Source: Salinicoccus luteus DSM 17002 (GTDB lineage Bacteria; Bacillota; Bacilli; Staphylococcales; Salinicoccaceae). From it: a stretch of DNA of 64,000 nt. The notes beneath the pieces are model-generated. The model did no database searches. It had not been told where the DNA came from and saw nothing but the letters and a program-made list of their open reading frames with translations. This document shows, piece after piece, positions 44,062 to 53,722 of this stretch (the stretch's first letter is position 1; each line of letters opens with the position of its first letter). Made by a program: the position numbers and the translations under genes. The stretch is from NCBI RefSeq assembly GCF_000712035.1, contig NZ_KL544008.1, positions 280,544 to 344,543 on the forward strand, given 5' to 3'.

Positions 44062-44166
44062 TCAGTCCCTCTTCATAAATTCGTTGTTCAGCAACCCTTT
44101 TCTACCGAGAATGCGTCCAAGCCTCTGCTTCAGCCTTTTTCTCAACCGTTTGAGCAAGAAGACCAC
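44062..44166 (-). CDS. Possible short, very basic peptide in the rpoY-rnjA leader
   Basis: From a GTG (44164-44166) the minus strand encodes 34 residues; a TTG at 44155-44157 would give 31. The core LKRLRKRLKQRLGRILGRKG is strongly basic and amphipathic with regular leucines. AAGGG precedes the TTG by about 12 bases, a poor site. A hairpin AAGAGGG/CCCTCTT follows the reading frame end. It lies between the probable rpoY promoter and rpoY. It could be a leader peptide, a membrane-active peptide or chance. Confidence 0.3.
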   Translation of the reverse strand: MVFLLKRLRKRLKQRLGRILGRKGLLNNEFMKRD

Positions 44167-44251
44167 ATCCCTTTATCAGCTTAAGTTTATTTTACATTAT
44201 AGACGGGGGACATGCAAAGACTTTATAATGGTGGGGAATGGAGGGATTGGG

Positions 44252-44515
44252 ATGAAGGAGAAGCGTATACTGGAAGGGGTGCTCCTTGAGAGGGAGCGCC
44301 AGGATCGGAATATGATCATGCTGGAATTCAACATCCGTACGGACATGGTGGTCATGAACTATATCTATGACGGCCATGATGCCGGCGGTGATGTGCACAA
44401 GAAGCGCCATGACCATGATCCGGAAATCATGGATCATGAAACGTTCGAAGCACTGAAGGGAAAACTGTACGAAAACAATGTACCATTCAAAGAGAGGCGG
44501 GATGCGTTCATCTGA
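44252..44515 (+). CDS. Hypothetical protein, 87 residues
   Basis: Starts MKEKRILEGVLLERERQDRN with GGAGGG six bases upstream of the ATG at 44252. Soluble and charged; the middle contains NIRTDMVVMNYIYDGHDAGG and a histidine/aspartate-rich DVHKKRHDHDPEIMDHET stretch that might bind metal. I do not recognise the family. It is convergent with def and divergent from rpoY-rnjA. Confidence 0.65.
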   Translation: MKEKRILEGVLLERERQDRNMIMLEFNIRTDMVVMNYIYDGHDAGGDVHKKRHDHDPEIMDHETFEALKGKLYENNVPFKERRDAFI

Positions 44516-44534
44516 ATGATTCCTGCATAAAAAA

Positions 44535-44558
44535 GAAGCGGCTCAATCGAGCCGCTTC
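44535..44558. terminator. Terminator between convergent genes
   Basis: GAAGCGGCTC (44535-44544), loop AATC, GAGCCGCTTC (44549-44558). A six-A run on the left gives a T-run for def on the minus strand. Confidence 0.75.
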
Positions 44559-44562
44559 ATGT

Positions 44563-45114
44563 CTATTCCACCGGAGTGGCCCCGGCCTTCGGTTCCATCG
44601 GCATCTCCTCATCGATGCGGTCATAGAACATGATGCCATCGAGGTGGTCGAGTTCATGCTGCAGCACGACCGCAAGCATGCCCGTGGCCTTCACCTCGAT
44701 CGGCTCGCCGTGGATGTCTGTTGCAGTGACCTTGATCCGCTGGTACCGGTGCACGAGACCCGGTATCTCCTCATCGACACTGAGGCAGCCTTCGCCGCCC
44801 GGGAGGTATGTTTCACTCACAGAGTGGCTTTTCACCTTCGGGTTGATCAGCATGTAGTCATGGATGACCTCCCCCTCATCGCCCTCGATGTAGATGGCGA
44901 GCATGCGCTTGTCGAGTCCGACCTGGGGTGCAGCGAGTCCGACGCCGGGGCGCAGGTCATATTTTTCAGCGATTTCCGCATTCTGTGAATTGACGAGATA
45001 CTCCCTCATCTCCTTGAGCTGGGAGACCGTCTCTTCATCTATGTCTTCCACTTCCGCGACTTTTGTCCGGAGCATCGGATCCGGGTCGCGTACGATATCT
45101 TTCATTGTCAACAA
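44563..45114 (-). CDS. def: Peptide deformylase
   Basis: 183 residues. The iron enzyme removes the formyl group from nascent proteins. The three motifs are GVGLAAPQVG, EGCLSVD with the metal cysteine, and QHELDHLDG with the two metal histidines. I chose a TTG start (45112-45114), six bases after AGGAGGG, giving MLTMKDIVRD, which agrees with S. aureus Def in sequence and in its length of 183. A second TTG and an ATG at 45103-45105 are alternatives. Confidence 0.94.
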   Translation of the reverse strand: MLTMKDIVRDPDPMLRTKVAEVEDIDEETVSQLKEMREYLVNSQNAEIAEKYDLRPGVGLAAPQVGLDKRMLAIYIEGDEGEVIHDYMLINPKVKSHSVSETYLPGGEGCLSVDEEIPGLVHRYQRIKVTATDIHGEPIEVKATGMLAVVLQHELDHLDGIMFYDRIDEEMPMEPKAGATPVE

Positions 45115-45225
45115 AATAAACCCTCCTGTTTTATCTATACTATTATTTATTATACTATAATACTCAGGGGAACGTGGGATTCTCAAATATATTATACTTA
45201 AAAATCGATTATCGGAGGTAAGGAA

Positions 45226-45852
45226 ATGAAGAAACTGATAGGGAGCCTGATTATTTTTTCAGTAGTGCTTGCGGGGTGCTCCTCGGATGAGGACGAACTG
45301 CTGGATTTCTATAATGCGTTTCAAGAGACTGTTGAGGTGGAAAAGGAGATAGAGAATGTAACAGCAGAATTTGACGAGCTGGAAACTGAAAAAGCGGAAC
45401 TCCAGCAATCCCTCGAATCCGCCACAAGGGAAGAGCTGACTGAAATCAGCGGCCAGCTGGTGGAGAATGCAGATGCCAGAATCGCCAAACTCGATGAGGA
45501 AGTAGCCATCATGGGCGAAAGCAGGAGCCGCATGGAAGCGTCAAAGCAGTATGTCAGCGAAATCTCGAATGAGTCCAACCAAGAGAAGGCACAGTCATTG
45601 GTGGATGCGATGGATGAGAGGTATCTTGCACATGGGGATATGATTGGCAGCTATAAGACCGTACTGGAAAGCGAAAAGAGCATTTTCGAATACCTCGGCG
45701 AAGAGGACTTGTCCCAGGATGAGGTCGATGAGCGGCTGAACAATCTGGATGAAGAGTACCAGCAGGTGCAGGAGGATGCACAGACTTTCAGCGAGCAGAC
45801 CGAGAATGTGAACCAGATCAAGCAGGAGATAGAATCACTGATTGAAGGTTAA
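45226..45852 (+). CDS. YkyA-like putative cell-wall-binding lipoprotein
   Basis: 208 residues. The lipobox LAGC sets the lipidated cysteine at residue 18. The remainder is an acidic, nearly continuous helix with heptad-like spacing (VEVEKEIENVTAEFDELETEKAEL onward), probably a coiled-coil outside the membrane. B. subtilis YkyA and the S. aureus gene between def and pdhA have this form and place. Function unknown. GGAGG lies nine bases before the ATG. Confidence 0.82.
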   Translation: MKKLIGSLIIFSVVLAGCSSDEDELLDFYNAFQETVEVEKEIENVTAEFDELETEKAELQQSLESATREELTEISGQLVENADARIAKLDEEVAIMGESRSRMEASKQYVSEISNESNQEKAQSLVDAMDERYLAHGDMIGSYKTVLESEKSIFEYLGEEDLSQDEVDERLNNLDEEYQQVQEDAQTFSEQTENVNQIKQEIESLIEG

Positions 45853-45874
45853 GTGATGGAAGCGCTGTATTATA

Positions 45875-45967
45875 TAACAGATAATACTGTTTTGGTACAG
45901 AAAACATTGATTTAAAAGGGTTTCTGAGCTGCTGTTACAGTGCGATTTTATTTACTATTATAACAGC
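45875..45967 (+). promoter_or_regulatory. pdh promoter flanked by TAACAG/CTGTTA repeats
   Basis: TTACAG (45935-45940), a 17-bp spacer and TTATAA (45958-45963) make the likely pdh promoter. The inverted pair GCTGTTA (45931-45937) and TAACAGC (45961-45967) overlaps the -35 and -10. Another pair, AACAG (45876-45880) and CTGTT (45887-45891), lies 55 bp upstream. Repetition of one motif at such positions suggests operators. A weak cre-like TGGAAGCGCTGTAT lies near 45857. Confidence 0.45.
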
Positions 45968-45995
45968 TTATGGTAAGATAACTGATGATAAATGA

Positions 45996-47132
<1,137 letters not shown>

Positions 47133-47135
47133 GCA

Positions 47136-48113
47136 ATGGCAGAGATGACAATGATCCAGGCAATCACTAATGCGATGGCCACGGAATTGAAAAATGACGA
47201 GAACGTCCTCGTCTTCGGTGAAGACGTTGGTGTGAACGGCGGTGTATTCCGTGCGACCGAAGGTCTTCAGAAGGAATTTGGCGAAGACCGCGTCTTCGAC
47301 ACACCCCTCGCCGAAAGTGGACTCGCCTCAATGGGGCTCGGCCTCACACTTGAAGGCTTCCGTCCTGTTGTCGAAATCCAATTCTTCGGCTTCGTATTCG
47401 AAGCAATGGATGGCATCGCCGGCCAGATAGCACGCCATAGGCACCGTTCAGGAGCGAGCAAGGAAGCGCCGATCGTAATCCGTGCACCATTCGGCGGCGG
47501 GGTACACACGCCGGAACTCCACGCAGACTCCCTTGAAGGGCTCATGGCACAGACACCGGGACTTAAAGTGGTCATCCCTTCCACTCCAACAGATGCGAAA
47601 GGCCTGCTCATCGAAGCAATCCGCTCCAACGACCCTGTCATATTCCTCGAGCACATGAAGCTTTACCGTTCATTCCGTGAAGACGTGCCGGAAGAGGACT
47701 ACACTGTGGAAATCGGCAAGGCGAACGTCAAGCGTGAAGGAGATGACATTACACTGATCGCCTATGGCGCAATGGTGCAGGAAGCGATCAAGGCGGCAGA
47801 TGCATTGGCAGAAGAGGACATTTCTGCAGAAGTCATCGACTTGAGGACAGTATCCCCAATCGATTACGACACGCTCGTGGAATCCGTAGAGAAGACGAAC
47901 CGGGCTGTAGTGATCCAGGAAGCACAGCGCCAGGCAGGTGTTTCCGCGAATGTCGCGGCTGAACTGTCAGAACGTGCGATACTGAGCCTTGAAGCGCCAA
48001 TCATGCGCGTAACTGCGCCGGATACTGTCTATCCGTTTACACAGGCAGAAGGCATATGGCTTCCTAACAAGGATGATATCATCGAACGTGCGAAACAAGT
48101 ATTGGACTTTTAA
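47136..48113 (+). CDS. pdhB: Pyruvate dehydrogenase E1 component, beta subunit
   Basis: 325 residues, transketolase-like: [39 protein letters not shown] and the C-terminal transketolase domain ([31 protein letters not shown]). It follows pdhA after three bases with its ribosome site AAAAGGAG in the end of pdhA. Confidence 0.97.
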   Translation: MAEMTMIQAITNAMATELKNDENVLVFGEDVGVNGGVFRATEGLQKEFGEDRVFDTPLAESGLASMGLGLTLEGFRPVVEIQFFGFVFEAMDGIAGQIARHRHRSGASKEAPIVIRAPFGGGVHTPELHADSLEGLMAQTPGLKVVIPSTPTDAKGLLIEAIRSNDPVIFLEHMKLYRSFREDVPEEDYTVEIGKANVKREGDDITLIAYGAMVQEAIKAADALAEEDISAEVIDLRTVSPIDYDTLVESVEKTNRAVVIQEAQRQAGVSANVAAELSERAILSLEAPIMRVTAPDTVYPFTQAEGIWLPNKDDIIERAKQVLDF

Positions 48114-48133
48114 TCAGCAAAGGAGGAAATACT

Positions 48134-49444
48134 GTGGCATTTGAATTTAAACTGCCGGATATCGGTGAAGGTATCCATGAAGGTGAAATCGTCAAGTGGT
48201 TCATAGGTGAAGGCGATGAAATCAAAGAGGACGACGTACTCGCAGAAGTGCAGAACGACAAGGCCGTAGTTGAAATCCCGTCCCCTGTGGATGGTACGAT
48301 CAAGAAGCTGCATGTTGAAGAAGGTACAGTGACGACTGTCGGGGAGACAATCGTGACGATCGACGACGGCTCCGAAGATTCCGGTGAAGAAGAACCGGCA
48401 AAAGAGGACAAGAAAGAAACCTCCGAGCAGAAGGAAGAAAAAGAAACAGAAGAAAAAACAAAAGAGGACGCTTCCAAAGAGGAAGAGGACTCCAAGGATT
48501 CCGGCAAGGGCAAATCAGATGAACGTGTCATTGCGATGCCATCTGTACGCAAGTTCGCACGCGACAATGATGTCGACATCCACGAAGTATCCGGCAGTGG
48601 CAAGAACGGCCGTGTACTTAAAGAGGATATCGAAGCGTTCATGAATGGTGATCAGACTTCCACGGACTCTTCAGAAGAGGCGGAAGCATCCGAAGAGCAG
48701 GCTGAAGGCAAGCCGGAGAAACAGGCGGCCCCTGAAGGCGACTTCCCTGAAACGCGCGAGAAGATGAGCGGCATGAGAAAAGCGATTGCGAAGGCAATGG
48801 TGAACTCCAAGCAGACATCCCCTCACGTGACGCATCTTGATGAAATTGAAGTCCAGGCCCTATGGGACCACAGGAAGAAGTTCAAGGGTATTGCAGAGGA
48901 GCAGGGCGTCAAGCTCACATTCCTTCCTTATGTTGTGAAGGCCCTTGTGTCCATGCTCAAGAAATATCCTGAGTTCAACACTTCAATCGATAATGAAACA
49001 TTTGAAGTTATCCAGAAACATTATTATAATGTGGGTATTGCTGCGGATACAGAACGCGGACTTGTCGTGCCTGTCGTTAAGCATGCCGATAAGAAATCCA
49101 TGTTTGAAATCTCCGATGAAATCAACAATCTTGCTGTAAAAGCACGTGATGGCAAGCTGTCCGGTGAAGAGATGAAAGGCGGATCCATGACGATCTCAAA
49201 CCTTGGTTCTGCAGGTGGACAATGGTTCACTCCTGTCATCAACCAGCCGGAAGTTGCAATTCTCGGCATCGGCCGCATCGAACAGAAGGCCATTGTCAGA
49301 GATGGAGAAATCGTTGCAGCACCTGTACTTGCCCTGTCACTCAGCTATGACCACAGACAGATTGACGGAATGACAGCACAGAACGCCCTGAACCATGTTA
49401 AACGTTTGCTTAACAATCCAGAATTACTATTAATGGAGGGATAA
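48134..49444 (+). CDS. pdhC: Dihydrolipoamide acetyltransferase (E2)
   Basis: 436 residues. One lipoyl domain (1-80) with the lipoylated lysine in [12 protein letters not shown], an acidic Glu/Lys/Ser-rich hinge, a peripheral-subunit-binding domain ([35 protein letters not shown], about 135-170), another hinge and the catalytic domain with [12 protein letters not shown] holding the active histidine. It begins with GTG nine bases or so after AAAGGAGG. It forms the core of the complex. Confidence 0.96.
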   Translation: MAFEFKLPDIGEGIHEGEIVKWFIGEGDEIKEDDVLAEVQNDKAVVEIPSPVDGTIKKLHVEEGTVTTVGETIVTIDDGSEDSGEEEPAKEDKKETSEQKEEKETEEKTKEDASKEEEDSKDSGKGKSDERVIAMPSVRKFARDNDVDIHEVSGSGKNGRVLKEDIEAFMNGDQTSTDSSEEAEASEEQAEGKPEKQAAPEGDFPETREKMSGMRKAIAKAMVNSKQTSPHVTHLDEIEVQALWDHRKKFKGIAEEQGVKLTFLPYVVKALVSMLKKYPEFNTSIDNETFEVIQKHYYNVGIAADTERGLVVPVVKHADKKSMFEISDEINNLAVKARDGKLSGEEMKGGSMTISNLGSAGGQWFTPVINQPEVAILGIGRIEQKAIVRDGEIVAAPVLALSLSYDHRQIDGMTAQNALNHVKRLLNNPELLLMEG

Positions 49445-49450
49445 TTACAG

Positions 49451-50857
49451 ATGGTTGTTGGAGATTTTCCTATTGAAACTGATACTATTGTAGTTGGCGC
49501 CGGCCCAGGTGGCTATGTTGCAGCAATCCGTGCAGCACAGCTCGGCCAGAAAGTGACAATCGTAGAGAAGGATGTTCTTGGTGGAGTATGTCTGAACGTC
49601 GGATGTATTCCTTCCAAGGCCATGATTTCCTCTTCCCACCGTTTCCATCAGGCACAGGATTCCGAAGACATGGGAGTCATCACCGAAGGTGTCAAACTTG
49701 ATTTTTCAAAAGTGCAATCCTTCAAGGAGAGCGTAGTCAAAAAGCTCACTGGCGGTGTTGAGAGCCTGCTTAAGGGAAACAAGGTCGAAATCGTCAAAGG
49801 CGAAGCATACTTCGTTGATGAGAACAAAATGAAGGTCATGGACGATAAGCAGTCCCAGACTTATGAATTCAAAAATGCAATCATCGCTACAGGTTCCCGT
49901 CCGATCGAGATTCCTGGTTTCAAATTCGGTGAACGTGTACTGGATTCCACAGGTGCACTTGCACTCGAAGAAAAGCCGGAAAAACTCGTCGTCATCGGTG
50001 GCGGCTACATCGGTTCCGAGCTCGGTACAGCCTATGCAAACTTCGGTACTGAAGTGACGATTCTTGAAGGTGCGAAAGACATTCTTGGCGGGTTCGAAAA
50101 ACAGATGACGCAGCTTGTCAAAAAGAAACTCAAGAAAAAAGGCGTAACCGTCGAAACACAGGCGATGGCCAAAGAAGCCGAAGAGACGGAAAACGGCGTC
50201 AAAGTGACGTATGAAGTCAAAGGCGAAACGAAAGAGATCGAAGCGGACTATGTGCTCGTCACAGTGGGCCGCCGTCCGAACACGGACGAACTCGGTCTTG
50301 AAGAGATCGGCATCAAAATGACGGACAAGGGCATTGTCGAAGTCGACAAGCAGTCCAGGACTTCCGTGAAGAACATCTTCGCAATCGGGGACATTGTTCC
50401 TGGGCTTCCACTTGCCCATAAAGCAAGCTATGAAGGCAAAGTAGCGGCAGAAGCGATTGCCGGAGAAAAATCTGAAGTCGACTACCTCGGCATGCCGGCT
50501 GTCTGCTTCACCGAGCCTGAACTTGCTACTGTAGGCTACAACGAAGCGGATGCCAAAGAAGCTGGATTCGAAGTGAAGACAGGCAAGTTCCCATTCGCGG
50601 CAAACGGCCGTGCGCTGGGTCTTAATGAAACGGATGGTTTCGTAAAACTGGTTTCACGCAAAGAAGACGGCTTGCTTCTTGGCGCCCAGGTGGCAGGTAC
50701 AGGCGCTTCCGACATCATCGCTGAACTCGGTCTTGCGATAGAGACCGGCATGACGGCAGAGGATATTGCCCTCACGATCCATGCCCACCCGACACTTGGA
50801 GAAATTCCAATGGAAGCGGCAGACGTTGTGCTCGGCAAACCAATCCACACTATGTAA
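49451..50857 (+). CDS. pdhD: Dihydrolipoamide dehydrogenase (E3)
   Basis: 468 residues, FAD-dependent disulphide oxidoreductase: [19 protein letters not shown], the redox pair in [16 protein letters not shown]-binding [36 protein letters not shown], and the C-terminal [14 protein letters not shown] with the catalytic His-Glu. It serves PDH and probably other 2-oxoacid dehydrogenases. GGAGGG lies ten bases before the ATG. Confidence 0.97.
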   Translation: MVVGDFPIETDTIVVGAGPGGYVAAIRAAQLGQKVTIVEKDVLGGVCLNVGCIPSKAMISSSHRFHQAQDSEDMGVITEGVKLDFSKVQSFKESVVKKLTGGVESLLKGNKVEIVKGEAYFVDENKMKVMDDKQSQTYEFKNAIIATGSRPIEIPGFKFGERVLDSTGALALEEKPEKLVVIGGGYIGSELGTAYANFGTEVTILEGAKDILGGFEKQMTQLVKKKLKKKGVTVETQAMAKEAEETENGVKVTYEVKGETKEIEADYVLVTVGRRPNTDELGLEEIGIKMTDKGIVEVDKQSRTSVKNIFAIGDIVPGLPLAHKASYEGKVAAEAIAGEKSEVDYLGMPAVCFTEPELATVGYNEADAKEAGFEVKTGKFPFAANGRALGLNETDGFVKLVSRKEDGLLLGAQVAGTGASDIIAELGLAIETGMTAEDIALTIHAHPTLGEIPMEAADVVLGKPIHTM

Positions 50858-50870
50858 TAGGACTGACCAT

Positions 50871-50896
50871 GGGCGCCCATCCGGGCGCCCTTTTTT
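50871..50896 (+). terminator. Terminator of the pdh operon
   Basis: GGGCGCCC (50871-50878), loop ATCC, GGGCGCCC (50883-50890), then TTTTTTATT. Each arm is itself palindromic. Confidence 0.8.
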
Positions 50897-50923
50897 ATTA
50901 TATTGACAGATAGGAGTCTGAAT

Positions 50924-51196
50924 ATGGAAGAATACAGCTACCCGATAGATGTCGACTGGACAACAGATGAAATCATCGATGTCGTCGCATTTTTCGAAGC
51001 CATTGAAAAAGCCTACGACGAGGGGATTGTCGCGTCGGAACTGAAAGGGAAGTACCGCAGCTTCAAAGCGGTTGTGCCCGGCAAGGCTGAGGAGAAGACC
51101 ATCTTCAGGGAATTCAAGTCGAACAGCGGCCTCGAGTCCTACGCGGTGGTCAAACTGCTCAATGATGCAGACGAGGACGATGTCATCAGAATATAA
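50924..51196 (+). CDS. UPF0223 family protein (YktA-like)
   Basis: 90 residues, opening EEYSYPIDVDWTTDEIIDVVAFFEAIEKAYDEG, the family's hallmark. It is soluble and acidic, length typical. Bacillus yktA is also located near pdhD. Function unknown. AGGAG precedes the ATG by nine bases; it lies directly after the pdh terminator. Confidence 0.88.
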   Translation: MEEYSYPIDVDWTTDEIIDVVAFFEAIEKAYDEGIVASELKGKYRSFKAVVPGKAEEKTIFREFKSNSGLESYAVVKLLNDADEDDVIRI

Positions 51197-51209
51197 ATCC
51201 ACCCACCAG

Positions 51210-51240
51210 GCCTGTTCCCGATTGGGGACAGGCTTTTTCT
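51210..51240 (+). terminator. Intrinsic terminator
   Basis: GCCTGTTCCC (51210-51219) pairs with GGGGACAGGC (51224-51233), followed by TTTTTCTTTT. Confidence 0.8.
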
Positions 51241-51352
51241 TTTCCAATGTAACAGGATAAACGGCAACGGTCTGAAAATGTCATGGTCATCCGGAAGGTG
51301 TCCGAAGCGTTCGGGTGACATGATCCATTAGGCGTATATACCGCTCAGAGTT

Positions 51353-51377
51353 GATTAAAATATCAACGGTAGGGTAT
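51353..51377 (+). promoter_or_regulatory. Sigma-B-like promoter
   Basis: GATTAA (51353-51358), 13 bp, GGGTAT (51372-51377): one mismatch to GTTTAA and a perfect -10. The predicted start is about 30 bp before the gene at 51414. Confidence 0.65.
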
Positions 51378-51413
51378 TATTCAAAATGAGGACATAATAT
51401 CTGGGAGGTTAAC

Positions 51414-52484
51414 ATGGCTAGAAAAAATTACACACAAACAGTAGAACCTGTCAGCCGGATTGCTGAAAAGATTTTCGGCTGGCTGGCCTGGCTCGGACTG
51501 CTCGCGATTACCGCTTTGCTTCTATTCTTTTCACTGGTCACCATGAACGATCCAGCATTTGTTGATAATCTAAGGCAGCAGCTGGAGACGGAATTCCAGA
51601 ACTTGGCGCAGCAGGGGCAGGATCTGGGGGCGGCTCCGGGAGAGATTGCCAACATGGCAGTCGGTTGGCTGAACAACGTCTGGATGATCGCCCTTTATCT
51701 TGCGATACCGCTGATTCTCGGGCTCTTCGGCCTATTGACGATGCGCCGTAGAATACTTGCCGGCTTCCTGCTCCTTATTGCAGGCATCCTGACGGCACCG
51801 CTGATTGCATTCGTCATCACTGGACTTATTCCACTGTTCTTCGTCATTGCAGCGATCCTTCTGTTCGTCAGAAAAGATCGTGTCATTACCCATGATGATG
51901 ACTTGGAGCCGCTTGATGAGAGAAGGGATGCCACCGGACGCCGTGGAGACGGAATCCGGGACGACAGGCAGCGCACACCGGTGGATGATGCATCATACGA
52001 TCGTCGCCGTGATATGGAAAGGGACCTGGAAGACAATCAGGTGAACCGCCGTGGAGACGACCCTGTCGGAAGGTATGAAGAGGACCGTGAAAAACAGCGT
52101 CGTGCGGATGAAATTGATGAGAGGCAGCGTACTGGACGGGACGATGATCTGGAAAAGACCCGGACATTCCGCAGTCTGGACGACAGTGACAGAGGCGGCC
52201 GTTCAGGTGTCGTCGCCAGTGATGCACAGTCTGACCGCGAAGGTGAGTACGGCACACGTGATGAGGATCGCTATGTCGACCGCAACATCGATTCCCAGGA
52301 GACGACGGAGCCGGTCACAGAAGAAGAGTATGCCCGCCGTGGCGGCATCGGTACCGAAAGGAACGATGGCAGCGAGATTACACCGGGTGATGAATCGGTG
52401 AACCGCCGTGGAGAGGATTATGACTACGGTGCAACAAGAGAGCGTCGGGATAATGTAAACCGCCGCAACAATGACACACTGTAA
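51414..52484 (+). CDS. DUF4064-like membrane protein with long charged disordered tail
   Basis: 356 residues. Residues 1-150 hold four hydrophobic helices (one near 22-42, three between about 88 and 150), arranged as in DUF4064 proteins. From about 155 to the end the sequence is almost only Arg, Asp, Glu and Gly with repeated units such as QVNRRGDDPVGRYEED, SVNRRGEDYDYG and NVNRRNNDTL, surely disordered and presumably cytoplasmic. GGGAGG precedes the ATG. The promoter is of sigma-B type, so the protein probably belongs to the stress response. Role unknown. Confidence 0.75.
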   Translation: MARKNYTQTVEPVSRIAEKIFGWLAWLGLLAITALLLFFSLVTMNDPAFVDNLRQQLETEFQNLAQQGQDLGAAPGEIANMAVGWLNNVWMIALYLAIPLILGLFGLLTMRRRILAGFLLLIAGILTAPLIAFVITGLIPLFFVIAAILLFVRKDRVITHDDDLEPLDERRDATGRRGDGIRDDRQRTPVDDASYDRRRDMERDLEDNQVNRRGDDPVGRYEEDREKQRRADEIDERQRTGRDDDLEKTRTFRSLDDSDRGGRSGVVASDAQSDREGEYGTRDEDRYVDRNIDSQETTEPVTEEEYARRGGIGTERNDGSEITPGDESVNRRGEDYDYGATRERRDNVNRRNNDTL

Positions 52485-52497
52485 TTGAATGACAGGT

Positions 52498-52532
52498 TTA
52501 AGCCCCGGCTCTTTGAGCCGGGGCTTAATTCT
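52498..52532 (+). terminator. Intrinsic terminator
   Basis: TTAAGCCCCGGCTC (52498-52511), loop TTT, GAGCCGGGGCTTAA (52515-52528), then TTC; a very stable stem. Confidence 0.75.
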
Positions 52533-52613
52533 TTTGAGAACCCTTCATTTGTAATCGATTTCATCCAAATATGCCAATGGATGCAGCCCTCCGATTGTAA
52601 AAATATAATTTCA

Positions 52614-52628
52614 AAGATTCTAAAAATT
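52614..52628 (+). promoter_or_regulatory. CodY-box-like sequence upstream of the BASS-ilvD unit
   Basis: AAGATTCTAAAAATT differs from AATTTTCWGAAAATT at three of 15 positions. CodY repression of ilvD in rich conditions is known in staphylococci. A poor TAGGCT-N17-TAAGAT promoter is nearby. Confidence 0.4.
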
Positions 52629-52714
52629 TTAATAAAATCTCTAGGCTATTCCCATTTTATCTGTTAAGATACTTTCTATAGTTTCAAGCTTTATCCAATG
52701 AGGAGGGAAAATTG

Positions 52715-53692
52715 ATGAATGGTTTGGCAAGACTGAGTCAATTCATAGGAAGTACGTTCGGCATCTGGGTCATTATTTTTGCGATCCTGTCATTTGTTCT
52801 GCCAGGAGGATTTACATGGATTGCACCATACATAAACCTGCTGCTCGGCATCATCATGTTCGGCATGGGTCTGACACTCAAGCTGACGGACTTCAAAAGG
52901 GTGTTGAAAGCACCAAAACTGGTTCTTATCGTCGTACTGTCCCAGTACACGATCATGCCGCTGTTGGCGCTCGGGCTGGTCGTACTGTTCCAGCTGCCGC
53001 CTGAAATTGCGGTCGGTGTCATCCTGGTCGGGTGTACACCTGGAGGAACGTCATCGAATGTCATGACCTTCCTGGCAAAAGGGAATACGGCGCTGTCGGT
53101 GACGGCAACTGCGGTATCTACGGTCCTGGCGCCCATCCTGACTCCTGCGCTTACACTGCTGCTCGCAAGTGCGTGGCTTCCGGTATCATTCATGGATCTC
53201 TTCGTCTCGATCATCCAGATTGTGCTGGTTCCGATTGCACTTGGCCTGGCGGTGAGGATGCTGCTCGGCGATCATGTTGAAAAGGGCATCTCCGTCCTGC
53301 CGCTCATCTCTGTAGTCGGCATCGTCGGGGTTGTCGCAGCAGTCGTCTCGAACAATACGGAGGCGATCATGCAGTCCGGCCTCCTGATCTTCGGTGTTGT
53401 CATACTGCACAATGTGCTTGGCTATCTCGTAGGGTTTGTACTGGCCAAAGTACTGCGTTTCGACCTTGCAGACCAGAAGGCGGTATCGATTGAAGTCGGC
53501 ATGCAGAATTCAGGGCTTGCAGCGGCGCTGTCCGCAGCACACTTCTCACCGCTCTCCGCCGTGCCGGCTGCCTTGTTCAGCGTTTGGCACAATATTTCCG
53601 GCTCCATGGTCGCAACGTGGATGAGCAAATATCGCGACGATGAAAAAGGAACGGAAGCAGAATCAGTCAAAAATGAAGAAGTACATGTATAA
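52715..53692 (+). CDS. Bile acid:sodium symporter family (BASS) transporter, YocS-like
   Basis: 325 residues, about ten transmembrane helices. Characteristic BASS segments are GIIMFGMGLTLKLTDFKRVLK, GCTPGGTSSNVMTFLAKGNTALSVT (crossover region with sodium ligands) and IEVGMQNSGLAAALSAAHF. Bacterial relatives move various organic acids with Na+; PanS and 2-oxoacid transporters belong here. It lies 30 bp before ilvD with no terminator between, so substrate may relate to branched-chain amino acid precursors; this is inference. GAGGAGGG precedes the ATG at 52715. Confidence 0.85.
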   Translation: MNGLARLSQFIGSTFGIWVIIFAILSFVLPGGFTWIAPYINLLLGIIMFGMGLTLKLTDFKRVLKAPKLVLIVVLSQYTIMPLLALGLVVLFQLPPEIAVGVILVGCTPGGTSSNVMTFLAKGNTALSVTATAVSTVLAPILTPALTLLLASAWLPVSFMDLFVSIIQIVLVPIALGLAVRMLLGDHVEKGISVLPLISVVGIVGVVAAVVSNNTEAIMQSGLLIFGVVILHNVLGYLVGFVLAKVLRFDLADQKAVSIEVGMQNSGLAAALSAAHFSPLSAVPAALFSVWHNISGSMVATWMSKYRDDEKGTEAESVKNEEVHV

Positions 53693-53722
53693 TGGGTCAT
53701 AATCATGAAGGGTGGTTTTTGA

